Positions 1 to 8,701 are shown, counted from the first letter of the stretch. The stretch: DNA of 37,246 nt from DATARH01 sp035504235 (GCA_035504235.1 DATJSH010000255.1:1-37246), one strand, 5' to 3'. Program-made: numbers and translations. The notes: generated by a model not told the origin, from the letters alone.

Positions 1-270
1 CGATGCGCGCCCCTTCGGCCGCGTGGCATCAGCGGCTCAACCCGTGCCCACTCCGCCTCCAAAAGCCAATACAGCGCCTTTGCCATCCACGCCGCCGCCG
101 TTGGGAAGCTTGAAGCACAAATCCTGCCCGCCGAGAATCCCTTTATTGGGGACAGACCCTAATCCAGCATCGGGCGTTGCGAGGGAGCGTCGTCGCGCGA
201 CGATGCCATCGCCTTCCCAGCTTATACCCGTTCGAGATTGCGTCACTTTGCTCGCATCACCTCGTTTGAC
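1..270. other. Left-edge stretch with no supportable gene
   Basis: This is the sequence downstream of ptsN. Short open frames exist on both strands, but none has a clear ribosome binding site or a recognisable protein. The minus-strand frame at 37-246 has a low-complexity glycine-rich end. The motif ggggacagaccct at 148-160 has short complementary ends. From memory it resembles the GGGTCTGTCCCC-type sequences often seen beside REP-associated elements in proteobacteria, but no transposase is visible here. Confidence 0.4.
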
Positions 271-747
271 CTACCCGGTGGCGCCCCCGGTCAGCAGCGC
301 ATAGAGCGCGTCCGCGCTGTTGGCGCCGCGCAGCTTCTCGCACATCGCCTTGTCGCGCAGCAGGCGGGACACGCGAGCGAGCGCCTTCAGATGCTCAGCC
401 CCCGCCTCGACCGGCGCCAGCAGCAGAAAGACGAGGTCGACCGGCTGGTCGTCGATCGCCTCGAACGGGATAGGCCGCTCGAGCCGGGCGAACATGCCGT
501 AAAGCCGGTTGAGTTCGGACAGTCGGCAATGCGGGATCGCGATGCCGGTGCCGATGCCGGTGGTGCCGAGCCGTTCGCGCTCGGCGAGCGCGTCATAGAT
601 GCGTTTGTCGGCGATCCCGGTCATCGTCGCCGCGCGCCGCGCCAGTTCCTGCAGCACTTGCTTCTTGCCGGGCGCACGCAGCTGCGCCACGACTCCGCGC
701 GGGTTTATCAGATCGCCGACATCGTTTCCGGCCTGATCGACGCTCAC
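271..747 (-). CDS. ptsN: PTS-Ntr EIIA component PtsN
   Basis: PtsN is the terminal phosphate acceptor of the nitrogen-related phosphotransferase system, a regulatory cascade (PtsP-NPr-PtsN) without sugar transport that affects potassium, nitrogen and envelope stress functions in the cytoplasm. The 158-residue length fits the family (about 150-160). The motif GIAIPH at residues 68-73 carries the phospho-accepting His73, and the surrounding GTTGIGTGIAIPHCRL region is typical of EIIA-Ntr. The start is a GTG preceded six bases upstream by a strong GGAGG. It is the last gene of the rnd-kdsD-lpt-rpoN series, 88 bp after the radical SAM gene, the usual alphaproteobacterial position near rpoN. The end reads LLTGGATG followed by TAG. 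Confidence 0.93.
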   Translation of the reverse strand: MSVDQAGNDVGDLINPRGVVAQLRAPGKKQVLQELARRAATMTGIADKRIYDALAERERLGTTGIGTGIAIPHCRLSELNRLYGMFARLERPIPFEAIDDQPVDLVFLLLAPVEAGAEHLKALARVSRLLRDKAMCEKLRGANSADALYALLTGGATG

Positions 748-835
748 AAGATGCCTCCGCCGCCGCGGACGGCGGCGCCGCCCTTGCGAGCGAGGTGGGC
801 CTTGGGCACCGGCTGGTCAAGCGGCAACCAGCACC

Positions 836-2593
836 TCAATCAGCTGCATCGGCGGTGGCATCGGCCGCGGTGACCGGCGCGCCATAGGTGCGCGGGATCT
901 TGTCTGAGAATGCACGCACGAAATCAGGCAGCGCCGCCGTCTCGCCCTCGCCGCCGCGCAGCGCCTCGTCGCTGTAGGCGGCTTGCGCCGGGTCGGTGAG
1001 CACCCGACGCATGATCCGTCGATAGCGCCGCAAGAGGCGCATCCATGCCGCCAGCACCGCGACGAACTCGACGGCGCGGCGCGGATAGAAGATCAGCGGG
1101 TTTTCGAGCGTCATCCCGTGACGGCGTTCACCCCGCCGCTTGCGCCGGACAAAGCCGAATTGCAGCGGGTGCACCGCCTCGATACGCATCGCCCCCGAGA
1201 ACACGGTCAGCGCATCGGCGACCTTCTTGGGGTTGAGCCCGTCGCGCGCGGCGCGGCGCAGCACGGTCTCGACATGACTGTCGGTGTAGTAGCGTCGCCA
1301 TGCGTCCCGGTAAACCCGCCGCCACTCGTCTTCCGACATGACCGGGTGCGCAGTCGTCACGTGCTCCAAGTCGTACTTGTTCATGTCCGGATCCATTGCC
1401 ACCCCCTGCAGATGCAGGCGCTTATGGTCCTCGGAGCCGGGTAGCGGTGTCAGGCAGAAGAATTCGAGGATGTCGATCGGCAGCTCGCGCTTGATGGTCT
1501 CGATGTCGCGCGCGATTGACTCCGCCGTGTCGCCGGGGAAGCCGAGAATGTAGCCGGCCCAGGTCATCACCCGCTGCGCCCGCCACGCCTGCAGCATCTC
1601 GCGGTATTCCCATATCTTATTCTGCCGCTTTTTGGCGCCGGCGAGCGATTGCGGGTTGATGTTTTCGAGGCCGATGAAGACGGCGTTGCACCCCGCGCGC
1701 GCCGCCTTCTCGATAAAATCCGGCGTCTTGTGGCACAGCGTATCGACCTGCAGCAGCAGACGGATCTGGAAGCCGTGCCGCTCGCGAAGCTCGATCAGCC
1801 GGTCGAGGATGGCCTCCCAGTTCCGGTTGCGCGCGAAATTGTCGTCGGTGACGAAGAACCGCGTGATGCCGATCGCCGCGTTGGCGCGCACGATCGCCTC
1901 GACATCGTCCGCGGTGCGGTAGCGCGATTTGCGGCCCTGTACATTGATAATCGTGCAGAAGCTGCACTGGAAGGGGCAGCCGCGCCCGGCATCGAAGCTC
2001 GCATAGTGGCCCGAGACGCGTTGGACCACGCGACGCGGTAGGATTGGCGCGACCGCCGCCTCCATGCCCGGCAGATCGTGCAGCACGTTGTAGAGAGGCT
2101 TCGGCTCGCCGCGGTCGATGTCGCGCAGCAGCTCGTCCATCCGGCCCTCGCACTCGCCGGCGTAGAGGATGGCGCCCAGGTTCTGCGCCTCACGCAGCTC
2201 GGGCGTTAGCTCGGGCAGCATCGCCAGGCAGCCGCTGACATGAAAACCGCCAATGACCACGGGGACGCCCGCGGCGCGGAAGCGGCGCGTCAGATCGAGC
2301 GCGCGCGGAAACTGGTTCGACTGTACGCCGACCAGGCCGATAAAGCCCGATGCCGCCTTGATGCTGCGAACGACGCCAGCGACGTCGATGACGGTATTAC
2401 ACTCATCCCAAGCGTCGATTGCGATTTCAACGTCCTCGCCGAGAATTTGGCGTTCGGCGCAATCTGCGATCAGGCCGTAGACGCTCGCCAGGCTGTTCGA
2501 CGGGATCGTCGAGCGACGCCACTGGATGACGTAGCCCTCATCGTCGTAATGCGACGGCTTGATCAGGGCGATCTGGAATCTGCGCCGTGCCAT
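836..2593 (-). CDS. B12-binding-type radical SAM protein of unknown substrate
   Basis: This 585-residue protein has an N-terminal Rossmann-like region (about residues 5-165) like the B12-binding domains of class B radical SAM enzymes, including the GGFHVSG segment. A radical SAM core follows with the cluster motif CPFQCSFC (Cys206, Cys210, Cys213) and later barrel segments such as GLENINPQSL and GYILGFPGDT. The C-terminal ~130 residues contain a basic stretch and an amphipathic or membrane-associating segment (AVEFVAVLAAWMRLLRRYRR). The start is taken at ATG 2593 because GGGGGAGGGC precedes it; an upstream TTG (2653) would overlap rpoN's end. It lies between rpoN and ptsN, where hpf normally sits. 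Radical methylation, as in HpnP-like enzymes, is one possibility, but the substrate cannot be told. The family call is firm, the function unknown. Confidence 0.85.
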   Translation of the reverse strand: MARRRFQIALIKPSHYDDEGYVIQWRRSTIPSNSLASVYGLIADCAERQILGEDVEIAIDAWDECNTVIDVAGVVRSIKAASGFIGLVGVQSNQFPRALDLTRRFRAAGVPVVIGGFHVSGCLAMLPELTPELREAQNLGAILYAGECEGRMDELLRDIDRGEPKPLYNVLHDLPGMEAAVAPILPRRVVQRVSGHYASFDAGRGCPFQCSFCTIINVQGRKSRYRTADDVEAIVRANAAIGITRFFVTDDNFARNRNWEAILDRLIELRERHGFQIRLLLQVDTLCHKTPDFIEKAARAGCNAVFIGLENINPQSLAGAKKRQNKIWEYREMLQAWRAQRVMTWAGYILGFPGDTAESIARDIETIKRELPIDILEFFCLTPLPGSEDHKRLHLQGVAMDPDMNKYDLEHVTTAHPVMSEDEWRRVYRDAWRRYYTDSHVETVLRRAARDGLNPKKVADALTVFSGAMRIEAVHPLQFGFVRRKRRGERRHGMTLENPLIFYPRRAVEFVAVLAAWMRLLRRYRRIMRRVLTDPAQAAYSDEALRGGEGETAALPDFVRAFSDKIPRTYGAPVTAADATADAAD

Positions 2594-2654
2594 GCCCTCC
2601 CCCAATGACGCCGACCCTACACCGTTTCCAGTATCGCGGCGAGCAGCTTGCAAC

Positions 2655-4163
2655 CTAGAGGCTCAACGTCTTCTCGCGCCGACGCTGCACCGAAGAGGGG
2701 ATGCGCATCGCCTCGCGGTATTTGGCGACCGTGCGGCGGGCGATGTCGACCCCCTCGGCCTGCAACAGCTCGACGATGCGTTCGTCGGATAGGGTGCTTT
2801 CGACCGCCTCGCGGTCGATCAGATGGCGAATGCGGAAGCGGACTGCCTCGGCCGAATGCGCTTCCCCGCCGCGCGAGGCGGCGATCGCGGAGGTGAAGAA
2901 GTATTTCAGCTCGAACAGTCCGCGTTGCGTTGCGATGTATTTATTGGTGGTAACGCGGCTGACCGTGCTTTCGTGCATACCGATTGCGTCAGCGATGTCG
3001 CGCAGGATCAGCGGCCGCAACGCCTGAACGCCCTGCCGGAAGAAAGCATCCTGCTGCTCCACGATCTCGGTGGCGACCTTGAGGATCGTCGTGGCGCGCT
3101 GATGCAGCGACTTGACCAGCCAGTTTGCCGCCTGCAGCCGGTCGGTGAGGTAGTCGCGCTCGGTCTTGCTGCGCGACGCGCGGCTGATCCGCGCGTAATA
3201 GCGATTGTTGACGAGCACGCGCGGCAGGGTCTCGGCGTTCAACTCGACGAGCCACCCGCCGTCGGGCTGCGCCCGCATCATGATGTCCGGCACGATCGGC
3301 TGCGCCTGCGGCGGGTCGAAGGCGAGGCCGGGGCGCGGGTCAAGCGACTTGATCTCGGCGATCATGTCGGTCAGGTCGTCGGCATCGATATGGCAAAGCC
3401 GCATCAGCGCCGGTGCATTGCGCGCCGCAAGCAACGGCAAATTATCGAGCAGCGCCTGCATCGCCGGGTCGAGCCGATTGCGATCGCGCAATTGCAGCGC
3501 CAGGCATTCCGGCAGGTCGCGGGCGAAGACGCCCGGCGGGTCCAGTTCCTGCAGCCGCGTCAGCACCGGCTCGATGCGCTTCGGCGGACAGCCGAGCCGC
3601 GCCGCGACCTCCGCCAGATCGGCGCGCAGATAGCCCGTCTCGTCGAGCTGGTCGAGCAGATAGACTGCGATTACCCGATCGGTCTGGTTCGGCAGATCCG
3701 CGCCGATCTGCTCCAGCAGATGCTCGCGCAGGGTGCGCGGCCGGCTCGCGGCCTGGTCGAAACTGGGCAGGTCGTCGTTGTCGGTGGCGCCGTCGCGCGT
3801 GCGCCACGGTTGGTTGTCGGCAGCAAGATCGCTCGACCCGTAATCGGCCGAGCCGTCGCCGTCAGCGCCCGAAGCCGCGTCCCAGTGTTCGGCCGCGTCG
3901 GCGACGACCTCGGCGCCCGCTGCTTCGAGCGGCAGGGTCCGTTCAGTCTCGGCGGGCGGAGGAGGAACGTCCGCCGCGGATGCGGCGGCTTCGCCTTCGC
4001 CTCGTTCGAGCAGCGGGTTCTGTTCGATCTCGGCGTCGACGTAATCGGCCAGTTCAAGGTTCGACAGCTGCAGCATTTTGATCGCCTGCTGCAGCTGCGG
4101 GGTCATCACCAGCGCTTGCGTCTGGCGAAGCTCCAACCTTTGCGAAAAACCGATCCTGTTCAA
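2655..4163 (-). CDS. rpoN: RNA polymerase sigma-54 factor RpoN
   Basis: RpoN directs core polymerase to -24/-12 promoters and needs bacterial enhancer-binding proteins. Length 502 fits. Region I is at the N-terminus (LELRQTQALVMTPQLQQAIK), followed by an acidic, variable Region II (about residues 55-130), the core-binding domain, the HTH segment (MHESTVSRVTTNKYI) and the RpoN box ARRTVAKYREAM near the C-terminus. Region I starts within ten residues of the proposed N-terminus, so no later start is possible. The start codon is TTG at 4163, with GGAG about nine bases upstream inside a hairpin. lptB ends 24 bp upstream, and the radical SAM gene follows downstream. Confidence 0.97.
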   Translation of the reverse strand: MNRIGFSQRLELRQTQALVMTPQLQQAIKMLQLSNLELADYVDAEIEQNPLLERGEGEAAASAADVPPPPAETERTLPLEAAGAEVVADAAEHWDAASGADGDGSADYGSSDLAADNQPWRTRDGATDNDDLPSFDQAASRPRTLREHLLEQIGADLPNQTDRVIAVYLLDQLDETGYLRADLAEVAARLGCPPKRIEPVLTRLQELDPPGVFARDLPECLALQLRDRNRLDPAMQALLDNLPLLAARNAPALMRLCHIDADDLTDMIAEIKSLDPRPGLAFDPPQAQPIVPDIMMRAQPDGGWLVELNAETLPRVLVNNRYYARISRASRSKTERDYLTDRLQAANWLVKSLHQRATTILKVATEIVEQQDAFFRQGVQALRPLILRDIADAIGMHESTVSRVTTNKYIATQRGLFELKYFFTSAIAASRGGEAHSAEAVRFRIRHLIDREAVESTLSDERIVELLQAEGVDIARRTVAKYREAMRIPSSVQRRREKTLSL

Positions 4164-4189
4164 GCCGCGGCTCCGTTCGGAGCCGGCTT
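4162..4189 (-). promoter_or_regulatory. Hairpin covering lptB stop and rpoN start
   Basis: On the minus strand the sequence reads AAGCCG-GCTCCG, a two-base loop, then CGGAGC-cg-CGGCTT, giving about 11-12 base pairs interrupted by a two-base bulge. It includes the lptB TAA, the only GGAG near the rpoN start and most of the rpoN TTG codon. No U-run follows, so it is not an intrinsic terminator. I infer that it limits rpoN translation or couples it to lptB translation. The pairing is seen in the sequence; the role is not shown. Confidence 0.55.
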
Positions 4190-5051
4190 ATAGGCTGAAT
4201 CTTTCGCCCAGGTAAACGCGCCTTACTTCGGCGTCCGCGACGATCTCTTGTGGCGCGCCTTCCATCAGCACGCGGCCCTCATGCAAGATATAGGCCCGAT
4301 CGACGATCTGAAACGCCTCCCGTACGTTGTGATCGGTGATCAGAACCCCAATTCCTCTGTCTTTGAGGTGCTTCACTAAGTCGCGGATGTCGTTCACAGC
4401 GATAGGGTCGATACCGGCCAGCGGCTCGTCGAGCAGGATGAAATGCGGCTGGGTGGCGAGCGCCCGAGCGATCTCGCAGCGACGCCGTTCACCGCCAGAC
4501 AGCGCCATTGCCGGGGCCCGGCGCAAATGGCTGATCGAGAACTCCGCCAGCAGGGAATCGAGCGTGTGCTCGCGCGTTGCCGGGTCAGGCTCAGCGACCT
4601 CGAGGATTGCACGAATGTTCTGCTCCACGGAGAGGCCGCGGAAGATCGAAGCTTCCTGCGGCAGGTAGCCGATGCCCATCCGAGCCCGGCGGTACATCGG
4701 CAGGACCGTGATGTCCTCGCCGTCCAGGCTGACCGTGCCGGTATCGGCGGCGATGAGGCCGGTGATGATATAGAAGCAGGTCGTCTTGCCCGCGCCGTTC
4801 GGGCCGAGCAGCCCCACGACCTCGCCGCGCTGCACCGAGACGTTGACATCGCGCAGCACCGCGCGCCGCTTGAAGCTCTTGCCGAGCCCGCGCCCGGCCA
4901 GGCCCTTATTGTCGGCGACAAGCCGCGGCGTCGAGATCGGTATCGGCGCGGATGTGGTGCTCGGCCGATAGGTCGGGCTGATCCATTGTGGGACGAAGCC
5001 GTCCGGGAAAGACGGCTCCTCGTTGCGATTAGAGGGGTCGTCGCCGCGCAT
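4188..5051 (-). CDS. lptB: LPS export ABC transporter ATP-binding protein LptB
   Basis: LptB is the cytoplasmic ATPase of LptB2FGC, which extracts lipopolysaccharide from the inner membrane and pushes it along the LptA bridge. The 287-residue protein shows the Walker A GPNGAGKT (residues 83-90), a Q-loop GYLPQEASIF, the signature LSGGE (184-188), the Walker B FILLDEP (204-210) and the switch His in ITDHNVREA. Its first ~45 residues are a polar, proline-rich extension not found in E. coli LptB, which starts near the ABC core. The ATG overlaps the lptA stop as TGATG; a GTG one codon upstream is also possible. It sits in the lpt operon directly before rpoN. Confidence 0.96.
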   Translation of the reverse strand: MRGDDPSNRNEEPSFPDGFVPQWISPTYRPSTTSAPIPISTPRLVADNKGLAGRGLGKSFKRRAVLRDVNVSVQRGEVVGLLGPNGAGKTTCFYIITGLIAADTGTVSLDGEDITVLPMYRRARMGIGYLPQEASIFRGLSVEQNIRAILEVAEPDPATREHTLDSLLAEFSISHLRRAPAMALSGGERRRCEIARALATQPHFILLDEPLAGIDPIAVNDIRDLVKHLKDRGIGVLITDHNVREAFQIVDRAYILHEGRVLMEGAPQEIVADAEVRRVYLGERFSL

Positions 5052-6118
5052 CACTGCCCCTTTGGCGCGGCGCTGCTGGCGGTGATGCTCTTGGGGGCGG
5101 TGCTGCCGGCGCTGCCGCCATTCGCCGGTTTCGGCGTGGTGCCGGGAGCACCAGCGGGCACGCCGCCGGTCAGGTCCTGCTTGACGAACAGGCCCTGGAC
5201 GCGTTGGCGCGTCCCGCCCGGCAAGGTGGAAGCGGGCATGATCCGGCTGATGTTCGTCTTCATGTCCATGACCGCGTATTGCCCGGTCACGACATCGGTG
5301 CCGCGGGTGATCGTGACATTGCCGAGCAGCGTGCAGATATCGGTGACTGCATTATACACGCCATAATCGCCCCGCCCGATATCGGGTCCGTTGATGACGA
5401 CGACGTGGCCCTGCGCGTCGATGCGGTTGATCTTCGAATCGTCACCGGTCGCAGCGGCCGGCTGGGCGCCGTTTCGGGCTGGCGTCGCGGCGTCGGCTTT
5501 CGCCGGCGGCGGGGTGGGCTTCGCCGGCTGGCCGGGCGCGGCAGCCGCCTGCTGTTGCGGCGGGCTCTTGACCATATAGGCGGTCAGCACGTCTCCCTTG
5601 ATCGTCCGCCCGCCCTGGCGCACCGCGACCGCGTTGCCGCGGGCGACCGAGATTTGCTTCTGGTCGTACCACTCGAACGAATCCTTCGCGGTGACGACGT
5701 CGGTCGCGGTCGTCATCTTGAGCGCCTTGCCGGTGACGATGCCGATCCCCTGGTCCATGTCGTAGTCGGCGTGGTCGCCGACGACGGTGCGGCCGTCGCG
5801 GGTGATCACGACATTCCCATCGGCTTCGATGCGATAGATTTCGCTGTTGCCCTCTGTGGTGGCGGTAGCTTGTCCGCTGGCTTTGCGGTAATGGGCAATC
5901 AGCGTATCCGCCTTGATCGACGCCGGGCCGCGCGTCGCGACCGCATTGCCGCGCGCGATGTAGAGCTGCTGGTTCTGCTGCCACTCGATGCCGTTGTCGG
6001 CCTGGATATTGATCGGCGTGCCATTGTCGTTGGCGCCCAGCTGTGCGTGCGCCGCGCCCGCCGCCGACAACGCCAGACCGGCCCCCAGCAACAGCGTCGC
6101 AACTCGCAGCCTTCGCAT
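5051..6118 (-). CDS. lptA: LPS transport periplasmic protein LptA, two OstA-like units
   Basis: LptA forms the periplasmic beta-jellyroll bridge that carries LPS from LptC to LptD. The start chosen is ATG 6118, six bases after an AGG, giving 355 residues with a signal peptide ending AAGAAHA before QLG. A TTG two codons upstream is the alternative. At about twice the E. coli length, it has two visibly related segments: LYIARGNAVATRGPASIKAD near residue 50 and ISVARGNAVAVRQGGRTIKG near residue 150. Each belongs to an OstA-type domain. A Pro/Ala/Gln-rich insert (about residues 180-225) and a Gly/Ala/Pro-rich tail are probably disordered. The gene overlaps lptB by one base and follows lptC directly. 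Confidence 0.9.
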   Translation of the reverse strand: MRRLRVATLLLGAGLALSAAGAAHAQLGANDNGTPINIQADNGIEWQQNQQLYIARGNAVATRGPASIKADTLIAHYRKASGQATATTEGNSEIYRIEADGNVVITRDGRTVVGDHADYDMDQGIGIVTGKALKMTTATDVVTAKDSFEWYDQKQISVARGNAVAVRQGGRTIKGDVLTAYMVKSPPQQQAAAAPGQPAKPTPPPAKADAATPARNGAQPAAATGDDSKINRIDAQGHVVVINGPDIGRGDYGVYNAVTDICTLLGNVTITRGTDVVTGQYAVMDMKTNISRIMPASTLPGGTRQRVQGLFVKQDLTGGVPAGAPGTTPKPANGGSAGSTAPKSITASSAAPKGQ

Positions 6119-6120
6119 GA

Positions 6121-6978
6121 TCAACCTGGTCTCTTCGCCGCCGGCTTGGAATGAGCGGGCGTCTTGCCGGCATGACGCGGCGCCTGCTTGGTCGGGGCGT
6201 GCAGCGCCCGGCTGGATTTAGGCTCGACCTTCGCCTCGAGCTGCGCGGCCGCCTGGGCGACCGGCGCCGGCACCCCAACGCCCGGGGTCGCGGCGGCAGG
6301 TTGTGCCTCGGGCTTTGTGCTCTTGAGCGTCAGGTTGGACTTGCCGGTGAAGACGACGATGTCCCCCTTGTCGATAACCCGAAACCCCTGGGCAGTGATG
6401 TCGCCCTGCGGCCCATGTCCTTCGACCGGGTCATGTCCCTCGGCGGCGTCGTTCGCTGCGTCCAGCCGGGCCGAGCTGGTGACGAAGGTCGAGCCGTTCT
6501 CGTGGTTCACCGTCACCTTGCCGAATGCGTCGAGGAACTGGGTCTGTGTCTGATAGACGCCAGTGTTGGCGGTTACTACGATTTTGGCGCCGCTATGGCT
6601 TTCGAGGTTGGCGACCGGCTGATCCAGGGACATCACGTCGTCGCGCTGCGGGACCTGGCGGCCGACCGCGGCGGTAACGACGAAGGGATGTCCGTTGCGG
6701 TCGGTGCCGACATAACGCGGGTTGATCATCCGCAACTCGCGCGCCTCGCGCAGGTCGATCGCCGCGAAGCGAAACCGGTCGAACAGCGGCGCGACGCGCG
6801 GCCACGTCATCACGAGCAGCAGCAACGAGCCGCCGATCGCCGGCAGCGCCACCTTGAGCAGCGCGACGCGGCGGCTATAGCGGTTGCCCGGTAGCCGCGC
6901 CAGCCAATCGGCGAGCACCCCGGCGAAATGGCCGCGGGTTGAGGCGCTGATCGCACGAGGTCCGTGCCGGCCAATCAT
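6121..6978 (-). CDS. lptC: LPS export system protein LptC
   Basis: LptC is the bitopic inner-membrane protein that takes LPS from LptB2FG and hands it to LptA. The 285-residue protein has one N-terminal membrane segment (about residues 38-58, ending LLLLVMTWP) followed by a periplasmic beta-rich domain (NPRYVGTDRNGHPF, LESHSGAKIVVTANTGVYQT) typical of LptC/YrbK proteins. The C-terminal ~55 residues are a basic Ala/Pro/Lys-rich tail, making the protein longer than the E. coli one (about 190). The start ATG overlaps the kdsD stop in the four-base ATGA arrangement, implying translational coupling; a TTG seven codons upstream is less likely. Confidence 0.9.
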   Translation of the reverse strand: MIGRHGPRAISASTRGHFAGVLADWLARLPGNRYSRRVALLKVALPAIGGSLLLLVMTWPRVAPLFDRFRFAAIDLREARELRMINPRYVGTDRNGHPFVVTAAVGRQVPQRDDVMSLDQPVANLESHSGAKIVVTANTGVYQTQTQFLDAFGKVTVNHENGSTFVTSSARLDAANDAAEGHDPVEGHGPQGDITAQGFRVIDKGDIVVFTGKSNLTLKSTKPEAQPAAATPGVGVPAPVAQAAAQLEAKVEPKSSRALHAPTKQAPRHAGKTPAHSKPAAKRPG

Positions 6979-7991
6979 ACGACTCCAGCGCGCAGGCAAT
7001 CGTGCATGTGGAGAAAGCCGACCGGGCGGCCGGCCTCGTCGACGACAAACAGCGAGGTGATCGAGAACCGGTTCATGACGCCGAGGGCCTCAGCGGCGAG
7101 CCCCGCCGCGCCGATCGTCTTGGGCTCCGGATGCATCACTTCCGCCGCCGAGCGCGACACCAGCCGGTCGTCCATGTGCCGCCGCAGATCGCCGTCGGTG
7201 ATAACCCCGACGAGCCGGCCGTCGCCGGCGTGGACGCCAACGCAGCCGAAGCTTTTGGCGGTCATCACCAGGATTGCTTCGGACATCGCCGTCTCGGGTG
7301 CGACCAGCGGCACGGCGTCGCCGGTATGCATGATGTCGCGCACGCGCAACAGCTTGCGGCCGATCGAGCCGCCGGGGTGGAACAACTGAAAATCCTCGGT
7401 CGAGAAGCCCTTGCGCTCGAGCAGCGCCACCGCGAGGGCGTCGCCGAGCGCCAGCATCATCGTCGTCGAGGTAGTCGGCGTCAGCCCCATCGAGCACGCT
7501 TCGGCGGCCCTCGGCAGCACAATCACAACGTCGGCCGCTTCGGCCAGCGTCGAGCGCCGATCGCCGGTGATCGCGACCAGCGAAATCTTGAAACGGCGCG
7601 AATAGGCGAGGATGTCGCCGAGCTCGGCGCTGTTGCCCGAATTGGACAGTGCGATCACGATGTCGCCTGCCCCTATCATGCCGAGGTCACCGTGGCTCGC
7701 TTCCGCCGGATGGACAAATTGCGCCGGGGTTCCGGTCGATGCCAAGGTCGCCGCGATCTTGCGCGCGACGTGCCCGCTTTTGCCCATGCCGGTGACGATC
7801 ACCCGGCCAGACGCAGCGGCGCAAAGGTCGAGAGCGGTGCCGAATGCATCATCGAGCGCCTCGGCCAGTTGCCGTAGGCCGTCGATCTCGGCGCGGATCA
7901 CCCGCCGTCCCACCGCGAGGTCGCGGACAAGCGGCGCTTCCTGCCGGTTGTCGCTTGCCACGGCCGCAAGGCCTGCCAGGGCATCGTTCAT
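6975..7991 (-). CDS. kdsD: D-arabinose 5-phosphate isomerase, KpsF/GutQ family
   Basis: This enzyme converts D-ribulose 5-phosphate to D-arabinose 5-phosphate, the first committed precursor of Kdo for the LPS inner core. The 338-residue protein has an N-terminal SIS domain (about residues 40-175) with GMGKSGHVARKIAATLASTG, PAEASHGDLGM and ALSNSGNSAEL, and two C-terminal CBS domains (about 205-335) containing GVITDGDLRRHM and RPVGFLHMHDCLRAG. The start is ATG; the Shine-Dalgarno is weak (GGACGG region). It lies 98 bp downstream of rnd and overlaps lptC. Placement with lptCAB fits Kdo and LPS supply. Confidence 0.95.
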   Translation of the reverse strand: MNDALAGLAAVASDNRQEAPLVRDLAVGRRVIRAEIDGLRQLAEALDDAFGTALDLCAAASGRVIVTGMGKSGHVARKIAATLASTGTPAQFVHPAEASHGDLGMIGAGDIVIALSNSGNSAELGDILAYSRRFKISLVAITGDRRSTLAEAADVVIVLPRAAEACSMGLTPTTSTTMMLALGDALAVALLERKGFSTEDFQLFHPGGSIGRKLLRVRDIMHTGDAVPLVAPETAMSEAILVMTAKSFGCVGVHAGDGRLVGVITDGDLRRHMDDRLVSRSAAEVMHPEPKTIGAAGLAAEALGVMNRFSITSLFVVDEAGRPVGFLHMHDCLRAGVV

Positions 7992-8089
7992 TAAAGAGCC
8001 GTCCCGCGTGGTTCCAATCGCGCCCCCCAGAACATGGCGCTCGGCATTTTACGGCATGAGCGGGCGCGGCGTCCCGTCCTGCCAACCGG

Positions 8090-8701
8090 TCAATGTGCGA
8101 AGATGTCTTGCTCCGCCCATCCTTCGAGGTCAAGCAGGACGCGCGTCGGCAAGAAGCTGAAAGCGGCGCGGGCGAGCTCGGTGCGTCCCTCGCGCGCAAG
8201 CATCGTGTCGAGTCGGGCGCGCAGCGCGTGCAGGTGTAGGACGTCGGTCGCTGCGTATTGCAGCTGCTGGTCGGTCAGGTTCACGGCGCCCCAGTCCGAG
8301 CTCTGCTGCTGCTTCGACAGATCGACGTTGAGCACGTCCTTGCACAAATCCCGCAGCCCGTGCCGGTCGGTGAAGGTGCGCGCGAGCCGCGAGGCGATCT
8401 TTGTGCAATAGACCGGGCCCGCCATGACGCCGAGATAGTGGTAGATCATCGCCAGGTCGAAGCGGGCGAAATGAAAGATTTTGGTGACCGCCGGGTCGGC
8501 CATCAGCGCTTTGAGCCGCGGCGCGTCGTAGCCGCGCGGCGCCAGCTGCACCAGATGCGCGTCGCCGTCGCCTGCGGAAAGCTGCACCAGGCACAAGCGG
8601 TCGCGATGCGGGTTCAGCCCCATCGCCTCCGTATCGACGGCAACCGCAGCGCCGAAATCGATCCCGTCCGGCAGGTCGCCGCGATGCAGCTTATGGCTCA
8701 T
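8090..8701 (-). CDS. rnd: Ribonuclease D, short form
   Basis: RNase D is a DEDD-family 3'-5' exoribonuclease that trims precursor tRNA 3' ends. The 203-residue protein contains the 3'-5' exonuclease core: VAVDTEAMGL (first acidic pair), FHFARFDLAMIYHYLG (second motif) and LQYAATDVLHLHALRARLD (third motif with the Tyr-x3-Asp arrangement). There is no HRDC domain, as is usual for the ~200-residue alphaproteobacterial form. It starts only 17 bp after the CCA end of a tRNA-Leu gene on the same strand and probably shares its transcript. It heads the kdsD-lpt-rpoN gene series. Confidence 0.93.
   Translation of the reverse strand: MSHKLHRGDLPDGIDFGAAVAVDTEAMGLNPHRDRLCLVQLSAGDGDAHLVQLAPRGYDAPRLKALMADPAVTKIFHFARFDLAMIYHYLGVMAGPVYCTKIASRLARTFTDRHGLRDLCKDVLNVDLSKQQQSSDWGAVNLTDQQLQYAATDVLHLHALRARLDTMLAREGRTELARAAFSFLPTRVLLDLEGWAEQDIFAH

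Noticed and set aside
37..246. Minus-strand 69-codon frame with a Gly-rich tail
   Set aside because: No ribosome binding site, low-complexity end, and a competing frame on the other strand; no family recognised.
2823..4193. 456-codon plus-strand open frame opposite rpoN
   Set aside because: rpoN has full family motifs; the plus-strand frame shows only shadow composition.
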